From: Agriotes lineatus
Lineage: Eukaryota; Arthropoda; Insecta; Coleoptera; Elateridae
NCBI GenBank assembly: GCA_940337035.1
Contig: CALNHX010003277.1
Span: 1-64,000, forward strand
DNA: 64,000 bases
Direction of reading: 5' to 3'
Part shown: positions 33,111-45,212 of the stretch, piece by piece
How positions within the stretch are numbered: the first letter of the stretch is position 1
Layout: each line of letters begins with the position of its first letter
Translations under genes and position numbers: made by a program
The notes under the pieces: model-generated
What the model saw: the letters and a program-made list of their open reading frames with translations, nothing else
Databases searched by the model: none
What the model was told of the DNA's origin: nothing

Positions 33111-33270
33111 TATAAATAATATGTTGGTGTCACTGTAAGTCTATGTCAAATTCGAGGTTATCAGATTAGGTTTTGCGTCAGTTTTGATACCAACTGACGC
33201 AAAATCTAACCTGCTAACCTCGAATTTGACACAAACTGACGCGAAACCTAACCTGCAACCTCGATTTGGT
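33111..33270. repeat. foldback element family F, copy 1
   Basis: The left arm contains ATATGTTGGTGTCACTGTAA, TCAAATTCGAGGTTA and TTTTGCGTCAGTTTTGA; the right arm is its reverse complement, followed by a second half-copy of the right arm to about 33268. It directly abuts the LTR end at 33108. Related copies are at 33505, 38543 and 56627. Confidence 0.88.
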
Positions 33271-33382
33271 ATAAACAAACAAAAGCATCAACAAATTTTG
33301 CCTCTTAATGGCGGTCGATTCGAGCGACCAATAAAAAAGAATACACTCTATTGTCGCCACTGTATCATATAAAGTAAGTATA

Positions 33383-33753
33383 AGCAGAGCTAGTAGATAT
33401 AGGAGAGTACCGCCACGTCCGCCATGTTTATTCCTCTGACATATGTGTCACTTTGAGGTTTGAAACACAATTCCGTCAACGTGACGTTTGTTGGCAATCC
33501 AAAACTTTACTTAAAATTGGCAAGACTGTAAGTCTATGTCAAATTCGAGGTTAGCAGATTAGATTTTGCGTCAGTTCTGACACAAACTGACGCAAAACAT
33601 AACCTGCTAATCTCGAATTTGACATAGACTTATAGTCTTGCCAATTTCAAGTAAAATTTTATCAGTTATTGCTGATGGGAATTAACATGGCGGCGATGGC
33701 GGCATTTTCACGGATCAAAGAATGGCGGTACTCTCCTATATATACTGGCTCTG
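33383..33753. mobile_element. small TIR element (371 bp) with nested foldback copy
   Basis: The 31-base ends AGAGCTAGTAGATATAGGAG and TCCTATATATACTGGCTCT are near-perfect inverted repeats continuing as AGTACCGCCA / TGGCGGTACT. The centre is occupied by foldback copy 2. No clear target duplication is seen. Confidence 0.75.
33505..33656. repeat. foldback element family F, copy 2
   Basis: Arms of about 70 bases (ACTTAAAATTGGCAAGACTG, TCTATGTCAAATTCGAGGTT) are nearly perfect reverse complements. It shares the TTTTGCGTCAGTT core with the other F copies but has different outer flanks. Confidence 0.88.
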
Positions 33754-36330
33754 AGTGTAAGCATATATATATAAGTATAAGATACGGCGTGCCGTTGCTA
33801 TAGTTGAACAAGACGTACCATCTATTTCGGTCACTCTCAGTGCGTGAATTACGTATAGCGCTATCCTTTAGAGAGGTACTTTGACCCGACATTGAGGGAA
33901 ATTCTGACAAAATTCATTTAAGTTGTATTACATGGTGCCAGAAATAGTCTTTTTATAGTCTCAAGACGCTAAAAAATGTAGAAAAGAAGTAATTCTATAA
34001 ATAAACACAAATTAGAAAATATAACCTCAACAGTCAACACCTTATAACCTCACTCGATAAGGGGGTGTGCAGGATATTCACTCGCTAAAGCCTTTGAGTT
34101 TTACGGATGATAATAATAGCAATTAAAACCATGTAAATAACAGTTTGACTGGTAGGTCTGCTAACCAGTTAAATGTTCAAGTAGCATCCTTTTTCGTGGT
34201 AATTTTTTTAGGCCACCATGTCGAATCGTTTTAACTTGTCAGAGGCTGGCTAAAAGGAAACTATTGGTCCTGATAAAAGAAGTTTGTGAACACTTCTTTA
34301 CTCTGAAACTGAGTGTGTCTTTTGCAATATGCACGACTTTGGAGAATGGTAGAAAAGGAAGCAGAACTTAGATACATGCAACAACGGGGAAAATGCAGAT
34401 CCCGAGGCTAATATCCCTGCTATTGCTAATATTATGATTATTTAATGTTGTTTCTCTACGAACCATAAACAAAATTATAAGGAAAATAGTTACAAGGAGT
34501 GTAATAAATTAGCCTCGGATTCTGCATTTTAGCCTGAAACAGTTGGGTATTAAATAAATAGCCGTATTTATTTGATTGTGCAATATGTTTTATATTAGTT
34601 ACAACGAGAGGACAGCATATTGAAGGACCTAAAAACCATGGTACAACTGGAAGAAAACCTGAGATTAAAAAGCCTGGAAAAATTATAGGAAAGGCTAAGA
34701 CACACCCGCAGTTGTGAAACAAGAAAGAAAGCCGTGTAGAAACTAATCCACGGCCTCAATAACATGTCAGGTGCCAAAGAATAATAATTCTTTGTGTAGC
34801 TTGTATTAAATATAAAAGCAGGGATATAATATATAATGATAATGGCAACGTAAATACAGTCAACGTGGCAGTGGCGGAACTAAAGGGGGTTCAGTGGGTT
34901 TAACAGACCCGGGCCCTCAGCTCAAGGGGGGCCCACCAACATCCGTCGACAGGAAGGTATTTCACAAATGTTACTACGTATTTGGGGGCCAAAAATATTC
35001 ATGAAACCCGGCCCCCTTCCAATGAAGTTCTGCCATTGCAACATTGTTGTAGCTATCCAATACTCAATGTACAGAAATAGTTCAGTAAAATTAGCTTGAA
35101 AAAGGCCCATTTTCAGAAAACAAAATAGTAAACATCTAGTATTTTAAATTTTTATATTCCTTGCAAGGATTTGTTTGATGGAGTATGGTACTGAGCTACC
35201 TGTGATTTCGTTTAAACCAACATTTAAAATTGGTAATAATTTTTTATTATGTTTATATCCCTAATGGCATTATGAATGAATATCAAAAAAATTCTCTACC
35301 CAAGTAGTGATGCACATACCCGTGGGCTCAAAAAATACCCCTGAGACTGGTAGTAGCACTGGTTTTTGGCTATTAACTATGAAAGGGTGCATCGGAGAAG
35401 AAAATTGAATAGGGATGAAAATATTGGAAATATAATTTTCAATAAGGTCTGTCATGTGTAATCTGGAGCAAGAGTGGGAGATAAGTTTGAGCATACAGCA
35501 CGAAATGAGCTCGCTCATTTAGTTTCTGGTCAATATCGCAAAAACAGGTAGTTTTCAATAAAAATGGATAGAAGTAAATTTGTAGAACACAAAATTTCTT
35601 TGCAAGAATGATAAATAAAATTTTTGTTGCACCAATTTTGAAAGTGGTACTTACATTTACTGGAATCTCTTTTCCACATCACCCGTGAGGTAGAGATTTT
35701 GGCGCGTTTTTTTTATAGTGGTGTCCCCTGTAGGCATAAATCCACTTATTTGTTGTGAAAAATGTCACTTGGAATCAAAACTTTTTTCTAATTGAAATTA
35801 TAGTTAAGGTTACCATCATTTAGAAATTCTTCCATTTGTACGTTTAAAAATGTTCTGCTTCTAATAATGTGCGGTCCTCAATATCATTCTTTTCATCACT
35901 AAGAACTTCGAGATCAATCGTATCTCTTCCTGCACCCCATTTTACAAGAACGCACAATCAAATTTATATGGCTTGGTGCAGCTTGTGTAGTAACGAACAG
36001 TTACTATTGTTTTCCAACCCCCACACATTTGCATGAACTGCTGAACATTCGAATTTGTTAAAAAAAACATGATGAGAGTGTTGATGAGCAGCTGAAGAAG
36101 CAAAAGGAAACATTAACCTCAACTTTACAATTCATAATGCATTCAGAAGTTAGGCTGCTTGAAAAACTGTAGGGAATCAATACTTTTTGACACTTGGATA
36201 GGGAACTTTTTGATATTCATTCCTTTCCTAATGCCATCAGGAATATGAAGATCAACCTCACTAATTTTTTCTGAAAAAATTTGAAATTTACTGAACCAAG
36301 AGAAACAAGTGCAAATAAAACTTACCTTTT
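33754..36330. other. no gene seen; one hAT-like end at 34869
   Basis: Only short frames without recognisable motifs occur. CAGTGGCGGAACTAAAGG at 34869 resembles a hAT terminal repeat, but no partner end is found, so it may mark a truncated element. Confidence 0.45.
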
Positions 36331-36333
36331 TAT

Positions 36334-36640
36334 TTATTCATTTTTAAAGTTTAAGAAAACTCCTGAAATTAGCTTTATTAGGTAACTGTTTACGGTGGTT
36401 GTCAATAATTGACTGATTTGTAATATGATTTCGTCGCTAAATAAATTTGGTAATTTGTCTATAGCTTGTAAAGTGAGTAGTTCTTTTATGTTTTTGGGGG
36501 TTAGCATAACTTTATCGGTACTTCTAACAGCACGTTCTAATTGTAAGCAAAGTTTAATTACATATTTACTAGGTAACATTAAGTTGCCTTTATTCTTGAA
36601 CTTGATCAAAGTGGAATTACTAGGCACCAAGCACTGAAGT
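36334..36640 (-). pseudogene. second copy of a P-element C-terminal segment
   Basis: The frame (TLIKFKNKGNLMLPSKYVIK, LCLQLERAVRSTDKVML) corresponds to SKLIKFKNRGKLEIPSKCVS at 37350-37260 and the following LERAFRST of the larger P-like gene. It is therefore a diverged duplicate of the C-terminal exon or a separate fragment. Confidence 0.7.
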
Positions 36641-37982
36641 TTTGAAAACTAAAATTTTAGGTAAGTTTGATGAAACTGTCAGTTTTTTGAATTGGGATGT
36701 TTAATAACAATACCTAATAATCTTCTATTCAAACGTTGAATTTGTAAAAAATATTGGTAAATAGCTTATTTCAAAATGCATCTTAAGCTATTAATATTTC
36801 AGAGGAATCATTGTAAAGTTTTTTTGTTATTTTCCCGTACTCCTCTAGTAGTCCCCAACAACCCCTCCAGAGTAAATGCGCCATTTTTGAATCACCGTGT
36901 AGAATGACAATAAAAAAGCAAGCGTTTTGAAACAATTGTATACAAAATTTATTTATTCTTAAAAAGTACAATTTTATTGAGTTTACTATTTTGTTTTTGT
37001 TCAGTGTTTCTGCCATTTTCATGCATTCGTAATGTATTCTTACATTTAAATACATTTTACAAATGAGTTTGATCAATTGCGTTCTATGATTGTCAATAAT
37101 GGGCTGATTTTTAATATGATAGATCATCAATTCATCGCTGAATAAAACTGGTACTTTTCGCATAGTTTGAAGAGGTAATAATTCTTTGAGTTTTTTTTTT
37201 CATGTAATAATTTCGCTTTCTCAGTACTTCTAAATGCACGTTCCAATTGCATGCATAGTTTACTGACACATTTACTGGGTATTTCTAATTTACCCCTATT
37301 TTTAAATTTAATCAGCTTTGAGTCACATTGGAGAGTTGACAGTTGTGAGCGACAAATTCCGCATAGTATTTTGGTTTTTCCTGATATATACAGCACTATA
37401 ACTTCAACAAAATTAGATAGCGATGAATTTAGGAAAAAATAGTTTTCATTTTCTAAATTTAAATCCAGTTCAAAATCTGCTACGTCCTCTTCGACAATCG
37501 AATCTGTTGTTTTAGATTTAACGCTACTTGAAACATGTAAACTGTGAGCTGCATCCAAAATACTGCAGTTTCCTTTTTTTGATTCGCTAATTTCATGTTT
37601 GACTATTAATTTCTTGTAGGCTGCTTTGAACTGACGGCACGAAGGATTATTATTGGATCTGCCACGACTTCTTATTGCACTAAAAATGTTTCTATGTGGT
37701 CCTGACTTAGCTTAAAGCTAAGAATATATTCAAATTTGTATTGTGATTTCAAATCGCCATATAAATCAAGTAAATTTGTTAAATCAACTATGAATCCTAG
37801 AAGCCAGTTTTTCTATTACTAGCAGTTAAAAGTCCATTGCAATCTTTCAATTTCTTGAGGTAATTTATGTATACCGTGTCCACAGGGTTTCGCACCATGG
37901 AATTAGAATAACGTTAATTTATCCCAAAGATCAGCTCTTGCTTTTACGAAAACAGCTTAACAACAAGCCCTATTATACCGAT

Positions 37983-38470
37983 GGGGCCACAATTATATAT
38001 AACAGCAATGAGATAACATGAGCAAGAAAATAACACGTATTGCTTGAGTAAGAATGAGATGAACATGGAAATAAATATTTGAGTAGGCATGACGCTTATT
38101 TTAATTATGACGTAAGTCAACTAAACATGCCTACTAAAATAATTTTATCGTATGGTCATCACTTTCTTACTCAAGCATTTTATTTTGTTGTTCATGTTAT
38201 CTTATTGCTGTTATATACGGATGGAGCCACAATTATATATAACAGCAATAAGATAACATGAACAAGAAGATAACACGTATTGCTTGAGTAAGAAAGAGAT
38301 AAACATAGTAGCAAATATTCGAGAAGGCTCGACTCTTAATTTAATTATGACATTTGTCAACTAAACATGCCTACTAATATATTTTTTTGTATGGCCATCT
38401 CTTTCTTACTCAAGCGTTCTATTTGCTTGTTCATGTTATCTTATTGCTGTTATATATAATTATGGCCCCA
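37983..38470. repeat. dimer of a palindromic element (two units of about 240 bp)
   Basis: Each unit starts GGAGCCACAATTATATATAA (or GGGGCC...), has CAGCAATAAGATAACATGA and TTGCTTGAGTAAGAA in the left arm, and the same in reverse in the right arm ending TTATATATAATTATGGCCCC. The two units are head to tail at 37983-38216 and 38224-38470. Confidence 0.88.
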
Positions 38471-38542
38471 TCAGTATAATTATGGCCCCTTCCGTATTTA
38501 TTTTCTATGGCAATAAACAATTAAGTGGTATTCAATTTGAAG

Positions 38543-38660
38543 TATGGTGTCAAATTCGAGTTAGCAGGTTCAGTTTTGCGTCAATTTTGACACAGACTGA
38601 CGCAAAACCTAACCTCGAATTTGACATAGGCTTACAGTGCTACCAACATATTATTCATAC
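38543..38660. repeat. foldback element family F, copy 3
   Basis: TGTCAAATTCGAGTTAGCAG and TTTTGCGTCAATTTTGACAC pair with the right arm ending GACATAGGCTTACAGTGCTA then CCAACATATTATTCATAC. The left outer arm is lost. Confidence 0.8.
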
Positions 38661-39410
38661 GTTGTATAACCATGACCTTCAAAAACGGTCGATCATTTCT
38701 GAAGGCACTTGATTTGTTACTTGCAATTCAATTTTAATGGTCAATGCTTAGCAACCGTTTGACTTTCAATTACCGCCGGAAGAGTAAATCTTTAAAATAA
38801 ACTAGTATCACTTCAGCGCCATGGTGCGTAGTCTCGTGGACGCACGGTATATCCGTATATCCATTTATTGGTTAAGAAATTGCCCATTCGAAAATTTATT
38901 ATTTTTTCAGTTCAAAATATCGAATATATTGTTGATGATCAAACAAAAATTAGCGGTTGCTGCGCAATTTTCAAACTCTTTCAGTGACTCTTTAGCATAA
39001 TGCACTTGCCACGCTTGCGCTCATAGTTTGAGCAGCGAAAAATACCTTCATAATTTCATTCTTGTAATTGATGTGCCTGTTCGTCAATTTATTCGCAGCC
39101 CTTAAACCCTCAGACTCATGTAGTTCCACCAGTCGTTTGTTGCCATTCTATTTTCAAATTGTTTAAATCGTACAATACACTCTTATCACAAAACGCATTT
39201 CTGCATAATTTGAGCATGTGACATGGATCAAAAAACGTATAAACATTTTTGCTTGTAATTGGATGGGAAAAATGTGGCTTAAAATTTTCCAAAGTGTAGA
39301 TTGCACCTAGTATTTTGCACATAGCTATATTAACTGATGCTCCGTCAACGGTAATGGAATGGCACTTAACTCCCGTTCCTTCCAATAATTTTAAGCATTG
39401 CTTTACTATA

Positions 39411-40163
39411 CAGGGTGATTCACTAGCCTCTTTACAAAATTCGGCAACGGAAAGTTGATTTAATTTCATGAAAAAAAATGCATATAAACATAGGTCCTAT
39501 CGTTCTTTGTTCAGAAGTTATGGCGATTTTAAAGTTTTTATATTAAAAAAAGCTAATAGCCATGACTTAACATGACAAAAGCTAGTAACCATCAGTTACA
39601 TGACAAAGCTAGTAACCATCAGTTACATGACAATCTGTAAATAGTAGTTGTTTATGTAAAAACATTGTATCACGATTTGTAGAAAAAAAGATGGTGCCGA
39701 ATTTTAGGCAAATCTTAGTAGCAAATTTCAATCTTTAGGTTCAGTTTTCTTGAAAACTGCTGCTATCAGTAATTCCAAACAAGAGTAACATTTGTGTATA
39801 AAAAACTCTAATCTTTTCTATTATCTAACCAAAATTGACTAAAATTTTAATTGTAAAAAGTTATGACAGAAAACAACCCCCACCCTTGCATAAACTACCC
39901 CTTTTGAACCTTATACCAATTTTTTTCACTGTCACCTAATTCAGAATAAATAAAAAATCGCGTATAAATATCAAATTACACCAAATTTGCTGTATCTGTA
40001 CTGTTTTAATTAAATAAAATAAAATTCGTCTTTTATTACCCTTCTCAGGGCGATAGCTCCCTTATGACGCATTTTTGGACCTATGTTTATATGAAAACAT
40101 TTTCATGAAATTAAATGTACTTTCCGTTGCCAAAGTTTATAAAGAGGGTAGTGAATCACCCTC
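39411..40163. mobile_element. TIR element (753 bp) inserted in the P-like gene
   Basis: Ends CAGGGTGATTCACTAGCC (39411) and GTAGTGAATCACCCTC (to 40163) are inverted repeats extending about 45 bases with mismatches. TA flanks both sides (39409-39410, 40164-40165), as for Tc1/mariner-type elements. Removing it with one TA restores the P-transposase frame (ERSN to IVKQC). No gene is seen inside; a 27-bp repeat (CTAGTAACCATCAGTTACAT) occurs twice at about 39583-39630. Confidence 0.88.
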
Positions 40164-40570
40164 TATTTGATCTTTCTTCGGCAGTTAAATTTTTTATTAA
40201 AAAGTAACCTACCCGCACTTTCCAACTTTCATTTAGGGCAACCGCCATAAGAACCAATGCATTCGTAGCTTCTATCTTATTGAGGTCCTGATCTTGATCA
40301 ATGCCAGAATTTGCACCAATTTCAACGAAACCATGAAATTTATTACCACTGTATCAACCTTTTGCCGAATAGACATTTCGTCTAACACCAAATTAACAAT
40401 AATTGGTTTGCAGCTTTTAGATGTGTTTGCTCGAAGTCTAATAGCTTAATAGGCCTCCTTGGCAAATCCCGGTTCTCCATCTATTACCGAATACCATTTC
40501 TGAATTGCCCTGGGATGTGGTAATACATGTTTGGATACAGAGCGTACGTAGTCGTATGCTTTCGGCGAAT

Positions 40571-40786
40571 AAAAATGCAGTGTAAGGGCAAATGATCTTA
40601 GCTCCGGAGTAAATGAAGCATTATTCGAAACTAGTTGTCTTGCAAGGATTTCTTTGACACTGTCAGGTATCGAGTCTTAGTTTAATGAAAGTTGTAATAA
40701 AACTGTTTTACGTAACATTCATAATTCTTTGCATTTCAAGCGTATTCATACGTGTTGTTATTTTATTCTATTTATGTACGTATGTT
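40571..40786. repeat. long target duplication flanking the jockey copy, left
   Basis: These 216 bases of P-gene sequence recur at 41855-42070 with four substitutions and one 2-base gap. They include the end of an intron and the first 35 codons of an exon. Confidence 0.9.
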
Positions 40787-41854
40787 TTAATTTTTTTACA
40801 CGTTTAATTCCCAGAATTATTTACAATATGTTGTATTACCATAACATTCAGTAAATTATTTATTACATGCAGATTATAACATGAGGAAATAATGCTCTTT
40901 AGTATTATTTCTTTGTATTGGTACGAACAAATGCTTTGATAAACTAGACTTAAGCTAAAACTATAACTAAACTTAGTTAAACCTGCTACCTAGGTCTAAG
41001 GGATCGTATCTTTTAAGTCTTTTAATATACTGCCTATCTAGTAGCGCCACAGCTAGATAATTAGTATGAGCACTAAGTTTTGCTTGATATACCACACTAG
41101 CACGTTCGATTTCTTCCTTGATTGTGGGTAACGGGATGTCTTGCTGAAGAAGCCAGTTGGGAACATATCTAGGAGCGTCTGTTATGGACATAATTATTTT
41201 GTTTTGGAATTGTTGTAGTATTTCGATGTTGGGTATACTTGCAGATCCCCAGATCTGTATTCCATACGTCCATATTGGTTTTATGATGGCTAGAGAATCA
41301 CTTTGTTTTTCAATGATAACTGAGACTTTCGTCCTATTAGCCAATCCATTTGCCGAAATTTTAGTCCTAGTTGGATTCTCTTTTTCATTATGTGGGTCCT
41401 CCAGGTTAGACGCCTATCTAGGTGAATCCCTAGATACTTTGCGCTGTCAATTTGCGGGATTGGTATGTTGTTCAGTATTACTCTTGGGCAGGTTTCTCTT
41501 CTTAGGGTAAAAGTTACGTGGACCGACTTTGTTTCGTTGACTTGTATACGCCACAATTTTAGCCAGTTCTCAATCTTAATCAAGTTTCGTTGTAGTATTG
41601 TTGATGCTATAAGTGGATCACTGTATGACGCTAATACCGCAGTATCATCTGCATATGTAGCTACTAATGTTTGAGGTGTTTTAGGTATATTAGCAGTGAA
41701 CAAAAGATATAAAACAGGTCATAATATGCTGCCCTGGGGCACTCCTGCTTGAACTAGTTGAACATTTGATTGTGCGTCTTTAAATTTAATTTGGAAACTT
41801 CGTTCGTCTAAGTAGTTCTTAAGAAATTCGTAATATTCCGCTGGTAGTACTTTT
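40787..41854 (-). mobile_element. 5'-truncated jockey-like non-LTR copy
   Basis: On minus the copy starts inside RT (AEYYEFLKNYLDERSF), passes GVPQGSIL with a TGA in place of the next residue, the catalytic YADDTAVLAS, then KYLGIHLDRRLTW and IKPIWTYGIQIWGSAS. It ends at a stop at 40973. A 3' UTR with a short A-rich tail (GTAAAAAAATTAAAA) meets the flank at about 40787. A frame change near 41300 separates the two RT pieces. 5' truncation is normal for such copies. Confidence 0.88.
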
Positions 41855-42070
41855 AAAAATGCAGTGTAAGGGCAAATTATATTAGCTCCGGAGTAAATGA
41901 AGCATTATTCGAAACTAGTTGTCTTGCAAGGATTTCTTTGACACTGTCAGGTATCGAGTCTTAGTTTAATGAAAGTTGCAATAAAACTGTTTTACGTAAC
42001 ATTCATAATTCTTTGCATTTCAAGCGTATTCATAGGTGTTGTTATTTTATTCTATTTATGTATATGTTTG
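41855..42070. repeat. long target duplication flanking the jockey copy, right
   Basis: This is the second copy of 40571-40786. It begins exactly where the jockey 5' end stops and ends where the other copy meets the A-rich tail. Confidence 0.9.
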
Positions 42071-42480
42071 AAATTATGCAGAGTCAAGAACGAAATCGAG
42101 GCATCTTTCTACATTAGCAATTAAGCAAGAAACAATATAGTAGTTGAACAAAGCATTTACAGATAACTTTTCTTCATAAATTTTTTAAATTCTCATACAG
42201 TAAAAGCAAAATTTTGTGTATTTTTGATGTTTTTCGTATTAATAAAATTAAAAATGTCAATTTTCCATTAAAAAAATAATCCTACATATTTAGCATAAAA
42301 AATTTCCAATACATACTAAAAAAAATGCCGAAGTAATTAAACTATTTTAGTCCATTATTGTCATGAACAAAAAACGTAGAACGGAAATACCAAAATTATG
42401 TACAATTTTGGCCTCTACTGTAGATAAAAAATAAGTTAGATGAATGAATTACTTTTAAATATAGCTCAATGACCAATTCT
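42071..42480. other. probable intron of the decayed P-like gene
   Basis: AT-rich sequence with no frame separates the coiled-coil exon (42780-42490) from the core exon start at about 40680/41960, where an AG acceptor precedes ACTCGATACC on minus. Confidence 0.45.
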
Positions 42481-43102
42481 ATAACTGTTTAAGTGCTTGT
42501 ATAAATCGTACTATCAGAGTTTCCTTCCTCTCTTGATTTAATAGATTCTGGTCACATATATGACTTAACATATCTTCCATGTTATTTATTTTACTGGATA
42601 GCTCTGTATTTTCCTTTTAGAGTCTTTTAGTAAGTATTCTTTGCTCGCCAACATACTCTTGAATCATATTCAAATGTCGTTTTGCCCTTCGAGGACTATT
42701 AAAGTGCTCAATTGTTAGATCTCCAATATATCTAGCATCGGTAGGTTGAAAATAAGAAGTACCTCCCCTTTCATTTTCTAAAAACTATATTAATAAAATT
42801 AAATGTTACTTACAGTCCTTGCTCAAATTATTACTCTCTTGCCAAATCTTGGTTTTTGAGTAAAATATAACTGTCTTTAATAACATAATCTTGATGTAAA
42901 TGATGATTAAGAAATAGTTGTTATGTTGCAAAATATTTATTGTAAAGGATTCCAAAAAATATACCTACATTAAAAAAGAAAAAAATGAATATTTTGTCAA
43001 ACCGCCCCTTGCTTCATGTAGCGCAGAACCCTCCTTGGCATACTATCGATGCAATTTGTTTCAATTTATCATTGTGGTTCCAATGATAAATTATGCGTTC
43101 AA

Positions 43103-43300
43103 TCAGGTGAACCTTAGTGAACCAGTATGGCATGGTGCTCCATCCTGCATGAACACTTTCCTATAATTTCCAAACCATTCCACAGCTGTGGAAGAAGCCT
43201 GGTTTCTAAGACGTTTTTGTATTCGTCTTGTCTCATCGTCCCCTCGACCACATACACATGGCCTAGGCCATTTCCACTGATGACAGACCATATCATTTTC
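43103..43300 (-). pseudogene. Tc1-like transposase fragment
   Basis: On minus, frames give PKMIWSVISGNGLGHVYVVE, YKNVLETRLLPQLW and, after a frame change, WFGNYRKVFMQDGAPCHTGS. The QDGAPCHT motif holds the second catalytic aspartate of Tc1 transposases. Both ends are missing. Confidence 0.78.
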
Positions 43301-43579
43301 GGAAACAATGGAATTTTCAAAATAACAGACTTCATTTTTGGATGAAAATATTTCCTCCTCGCTATGGAAATTTGTTTCGTTATCATTAAAATATTCTTCA
43401 GCAGAAGAAACTGACATATTCACTTCACTTTCTTCATCGTGTACACGCGATACACATGGTGCACTAACTGTGCGCACCCTTTCTTTTGCCGCACGAATTT
43501 TCTTCATTTTTTCTTTGACACAACGTCTTGTTTTAGTCAACCGCAAGTGCTTCGAATTTGCAAACTCTGTACGACCCAT
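43300..43579 (-). CDS. unrecognised short frame, basic then acidic
   Basis: A minus-strand frame from ATG at 43579 encodes a very basic start (MGRTEFANSKHLRLTKTRRC, KEKMKKIRAAKERVR) and then a serine/glutamate-rich stretch, running into the Tc1 fragment. It may be an N-terminal exon of a DNA-binding or transposase protein; I cannot name it. Confidence 0.3.
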
Positions 43580-43822
43580 TATCGAAAACTAAGAACGACT
43601 AACTGAAACACAGGCAATATCACATCGTACTAATCGCTTGGTAATTATTGTTCAACTCGGATTTTATAATTAGGTAGGAGTAATGAGTAAGTACTTCCGA
43701 GAATGAAGTCATTATTTATATTAGAGTGGAATGTATCTATAATTAGCTTCGAGACCAAGTATTAGGTAAGTAGACAGACGTTAAATAATCAAAAACCAAT
43801 TTAATAATAATAAAATTATTAG

Positions 43823-44140
43823 TTAATGACATTTTACGTTTAAAATAATTGCAGCAGATTTTGAATAAAAATAAATAAGTAAATTATTAGAAGAATTTTC
43901 GGGTGGAAAATAATTATGTACATAATTGTTTCGCTTTTGCCACCAATATTTTTTTTCACAACATTCTATTGCCAGCTTCGTTTCTTCTTTTTCTGCTTCT
44001 ATCATTTCATCCCATGCTAAGGCCGTTATACCAGTGTATACTGTTTCCTGGTGTTTGAAAAATGTCCGACTCGAGATTGGTGGAATATTTAATGCAGAAG
44101 TGATTTCTGCCAAACACGCGTAACTACCACCGGTGCATAC
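43823..44140 (-). pseudogene. Mutator-like transposase-domain fragment
   Basis: The frame reads GIVCTGGSYACLAEITSALN, IPPISSRTFFKHQETVYTGI and EMIEAEKEETKLAIECCE, the start of the Mutator-like transposase domain that is common as multi-copy protein fragments in arthropods. A TCATTAG acceptor-like site precedes it at about 44140, so it may have been an internal exon. The catalytic part is absent. Confidence 0.6.
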
Positions 44141-44319
44141 AATTCCTAATGACAAAACAAAAATTTAATCAACGAATAACAAGAAGATTTCGAAATTTAT
44201 TACGCGGTATCCAGCCATCTTTGACGATGTATACAACTTATAATCAGTGGCGTAACTACAAAAAATTACCCCCCCCCCCCGCAATTAAGCCCCTCCCCGC
44301 CCTATCAAAAATGTATACA

Positions 44320-45049
44320 CTGTGTTCGTAAAGTAACCCCCCCTCCTGCTTAACTTTTGATAAACTTGAATTAGGAAAACCAAACTTTAGGACAAGAAAT
44401 AACCCGACAAAAAATATGCTTTGAATAAACATAAAAGTCGATTTGTGCTACAGTGGCGTCTTGACGCCCAGTGACGCCAAAATTTTAAATGGCAAGGGGG
44501 GTCGAGTGATACCTCATTTGAAAGCTCTCGTCATTCTGCGTATAATGGGCTATTTTTTTTTAAATTTTATCGATTCGAATTAAAACACCGGCAGGGTGAA
44601 TATTAAGATTTTGGCAGATTAATTCACTGAATTCGGAACTAAATTAACAGAAAACGTCTGCAAACGTTCCAAAACAGGTTTAAACCGAAATATTTACCTA
44701 TGAGGAAGCTCAAAGGTTTGATGATGAATCTTTCTACGGGCCTTTTCGGTTTTCGAAAATTTAATTTTGTTATTTTGAAATGTTGATTAGAATCGATAAA
44801 ATTGAAAAAGTATAGCTTATTATACGCAGAATGGCGAGAGCTTTCAAATGAGGTATCACTCGAACCCCTTGCCATTTAAAATTCTGGCGTCGTTGAGCGT
44901 CACGACGCCACCGTAACAGAATTCAAATTTGTTGTTTACCGAAAATGTAGTATTTGTAGTCTTATTTCATATCCTAAAGTTTGGTTTTCCTAATTCAAGT
45001 TTTGCTAAAGTTAAGCGGGGGGTGGTGGGGTTACTTTACGAATGCAGTG
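44320..45049. repeat. large inverted repeat within the hAT-like element
   Basis: Left-arm blocks TTCGTAAAGTAACCCC, GAATTAGGAAAACCAAACTT, TGGCGTC, GCAAGGGG and AAAGCTCTCG recur in reverse order on the other strand down to 45049, separated by an AT-rich core at about 44560-44815. A third copy of the AATTAGGAAAACCAAACTTT block follows at 45093. Confidence 0.82.
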
Positions 45050-45212
45050 TTTATATACCCCCCCCCCCCATGCTAACTTTTGAAACACTTAAATTAGGAA
45101 AACCAAACTTTAGGATATGAAAGTAACCTAAGATACTCAAAATTTCATCCTGAACCCAAACATCTAAAAATATACAGGGAGCGGAAGCGCTAAAAAATTA
45201 TTTTTTTGTATT

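Larger units (their letters stand above)
36783..42790 (-). pseudogene. P-element-like (THAP9-type) transposase gene, decayed and interrupted
   Basis: Order on minus agrees with a P transposase. A coiled coil after the (unseen) THAP finger (PRRAKRHLNMIQEYVGEQRI, ENTELSSKINNM) is at 42780-42500. A core start (SIPDSVKEILARQLVSNNAS) is at 40680-40600, with YSPKAYDYVR, LPHPRAIQKWYS and LDEMSIRQ down to 40165. GVKCHSITVDGASVN and DPCHMLKLCRNAF are at 39410-39116. SFKLSQDHIETF, then SRGRSNNNPSCRQFKAAYK and a C-terminal block lie at 37760-36900. Stops, frameshifts, a TIR element (39411-40163) and a jockey copy (40787-41854) disrupt it. Such enzymes cut and join P-type elements. Confidence 0.82.

Noticed and set aside
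38820..38880. tRNA-like stretch GCGCCATGGTGCGTAG
   Set aside because: No cloverleaf with A and B box signals can be drawn by eye.
41465..41674. Plus-strand frames 41157-41674
   Set aside because: Antisense shadows of the jockey RT.
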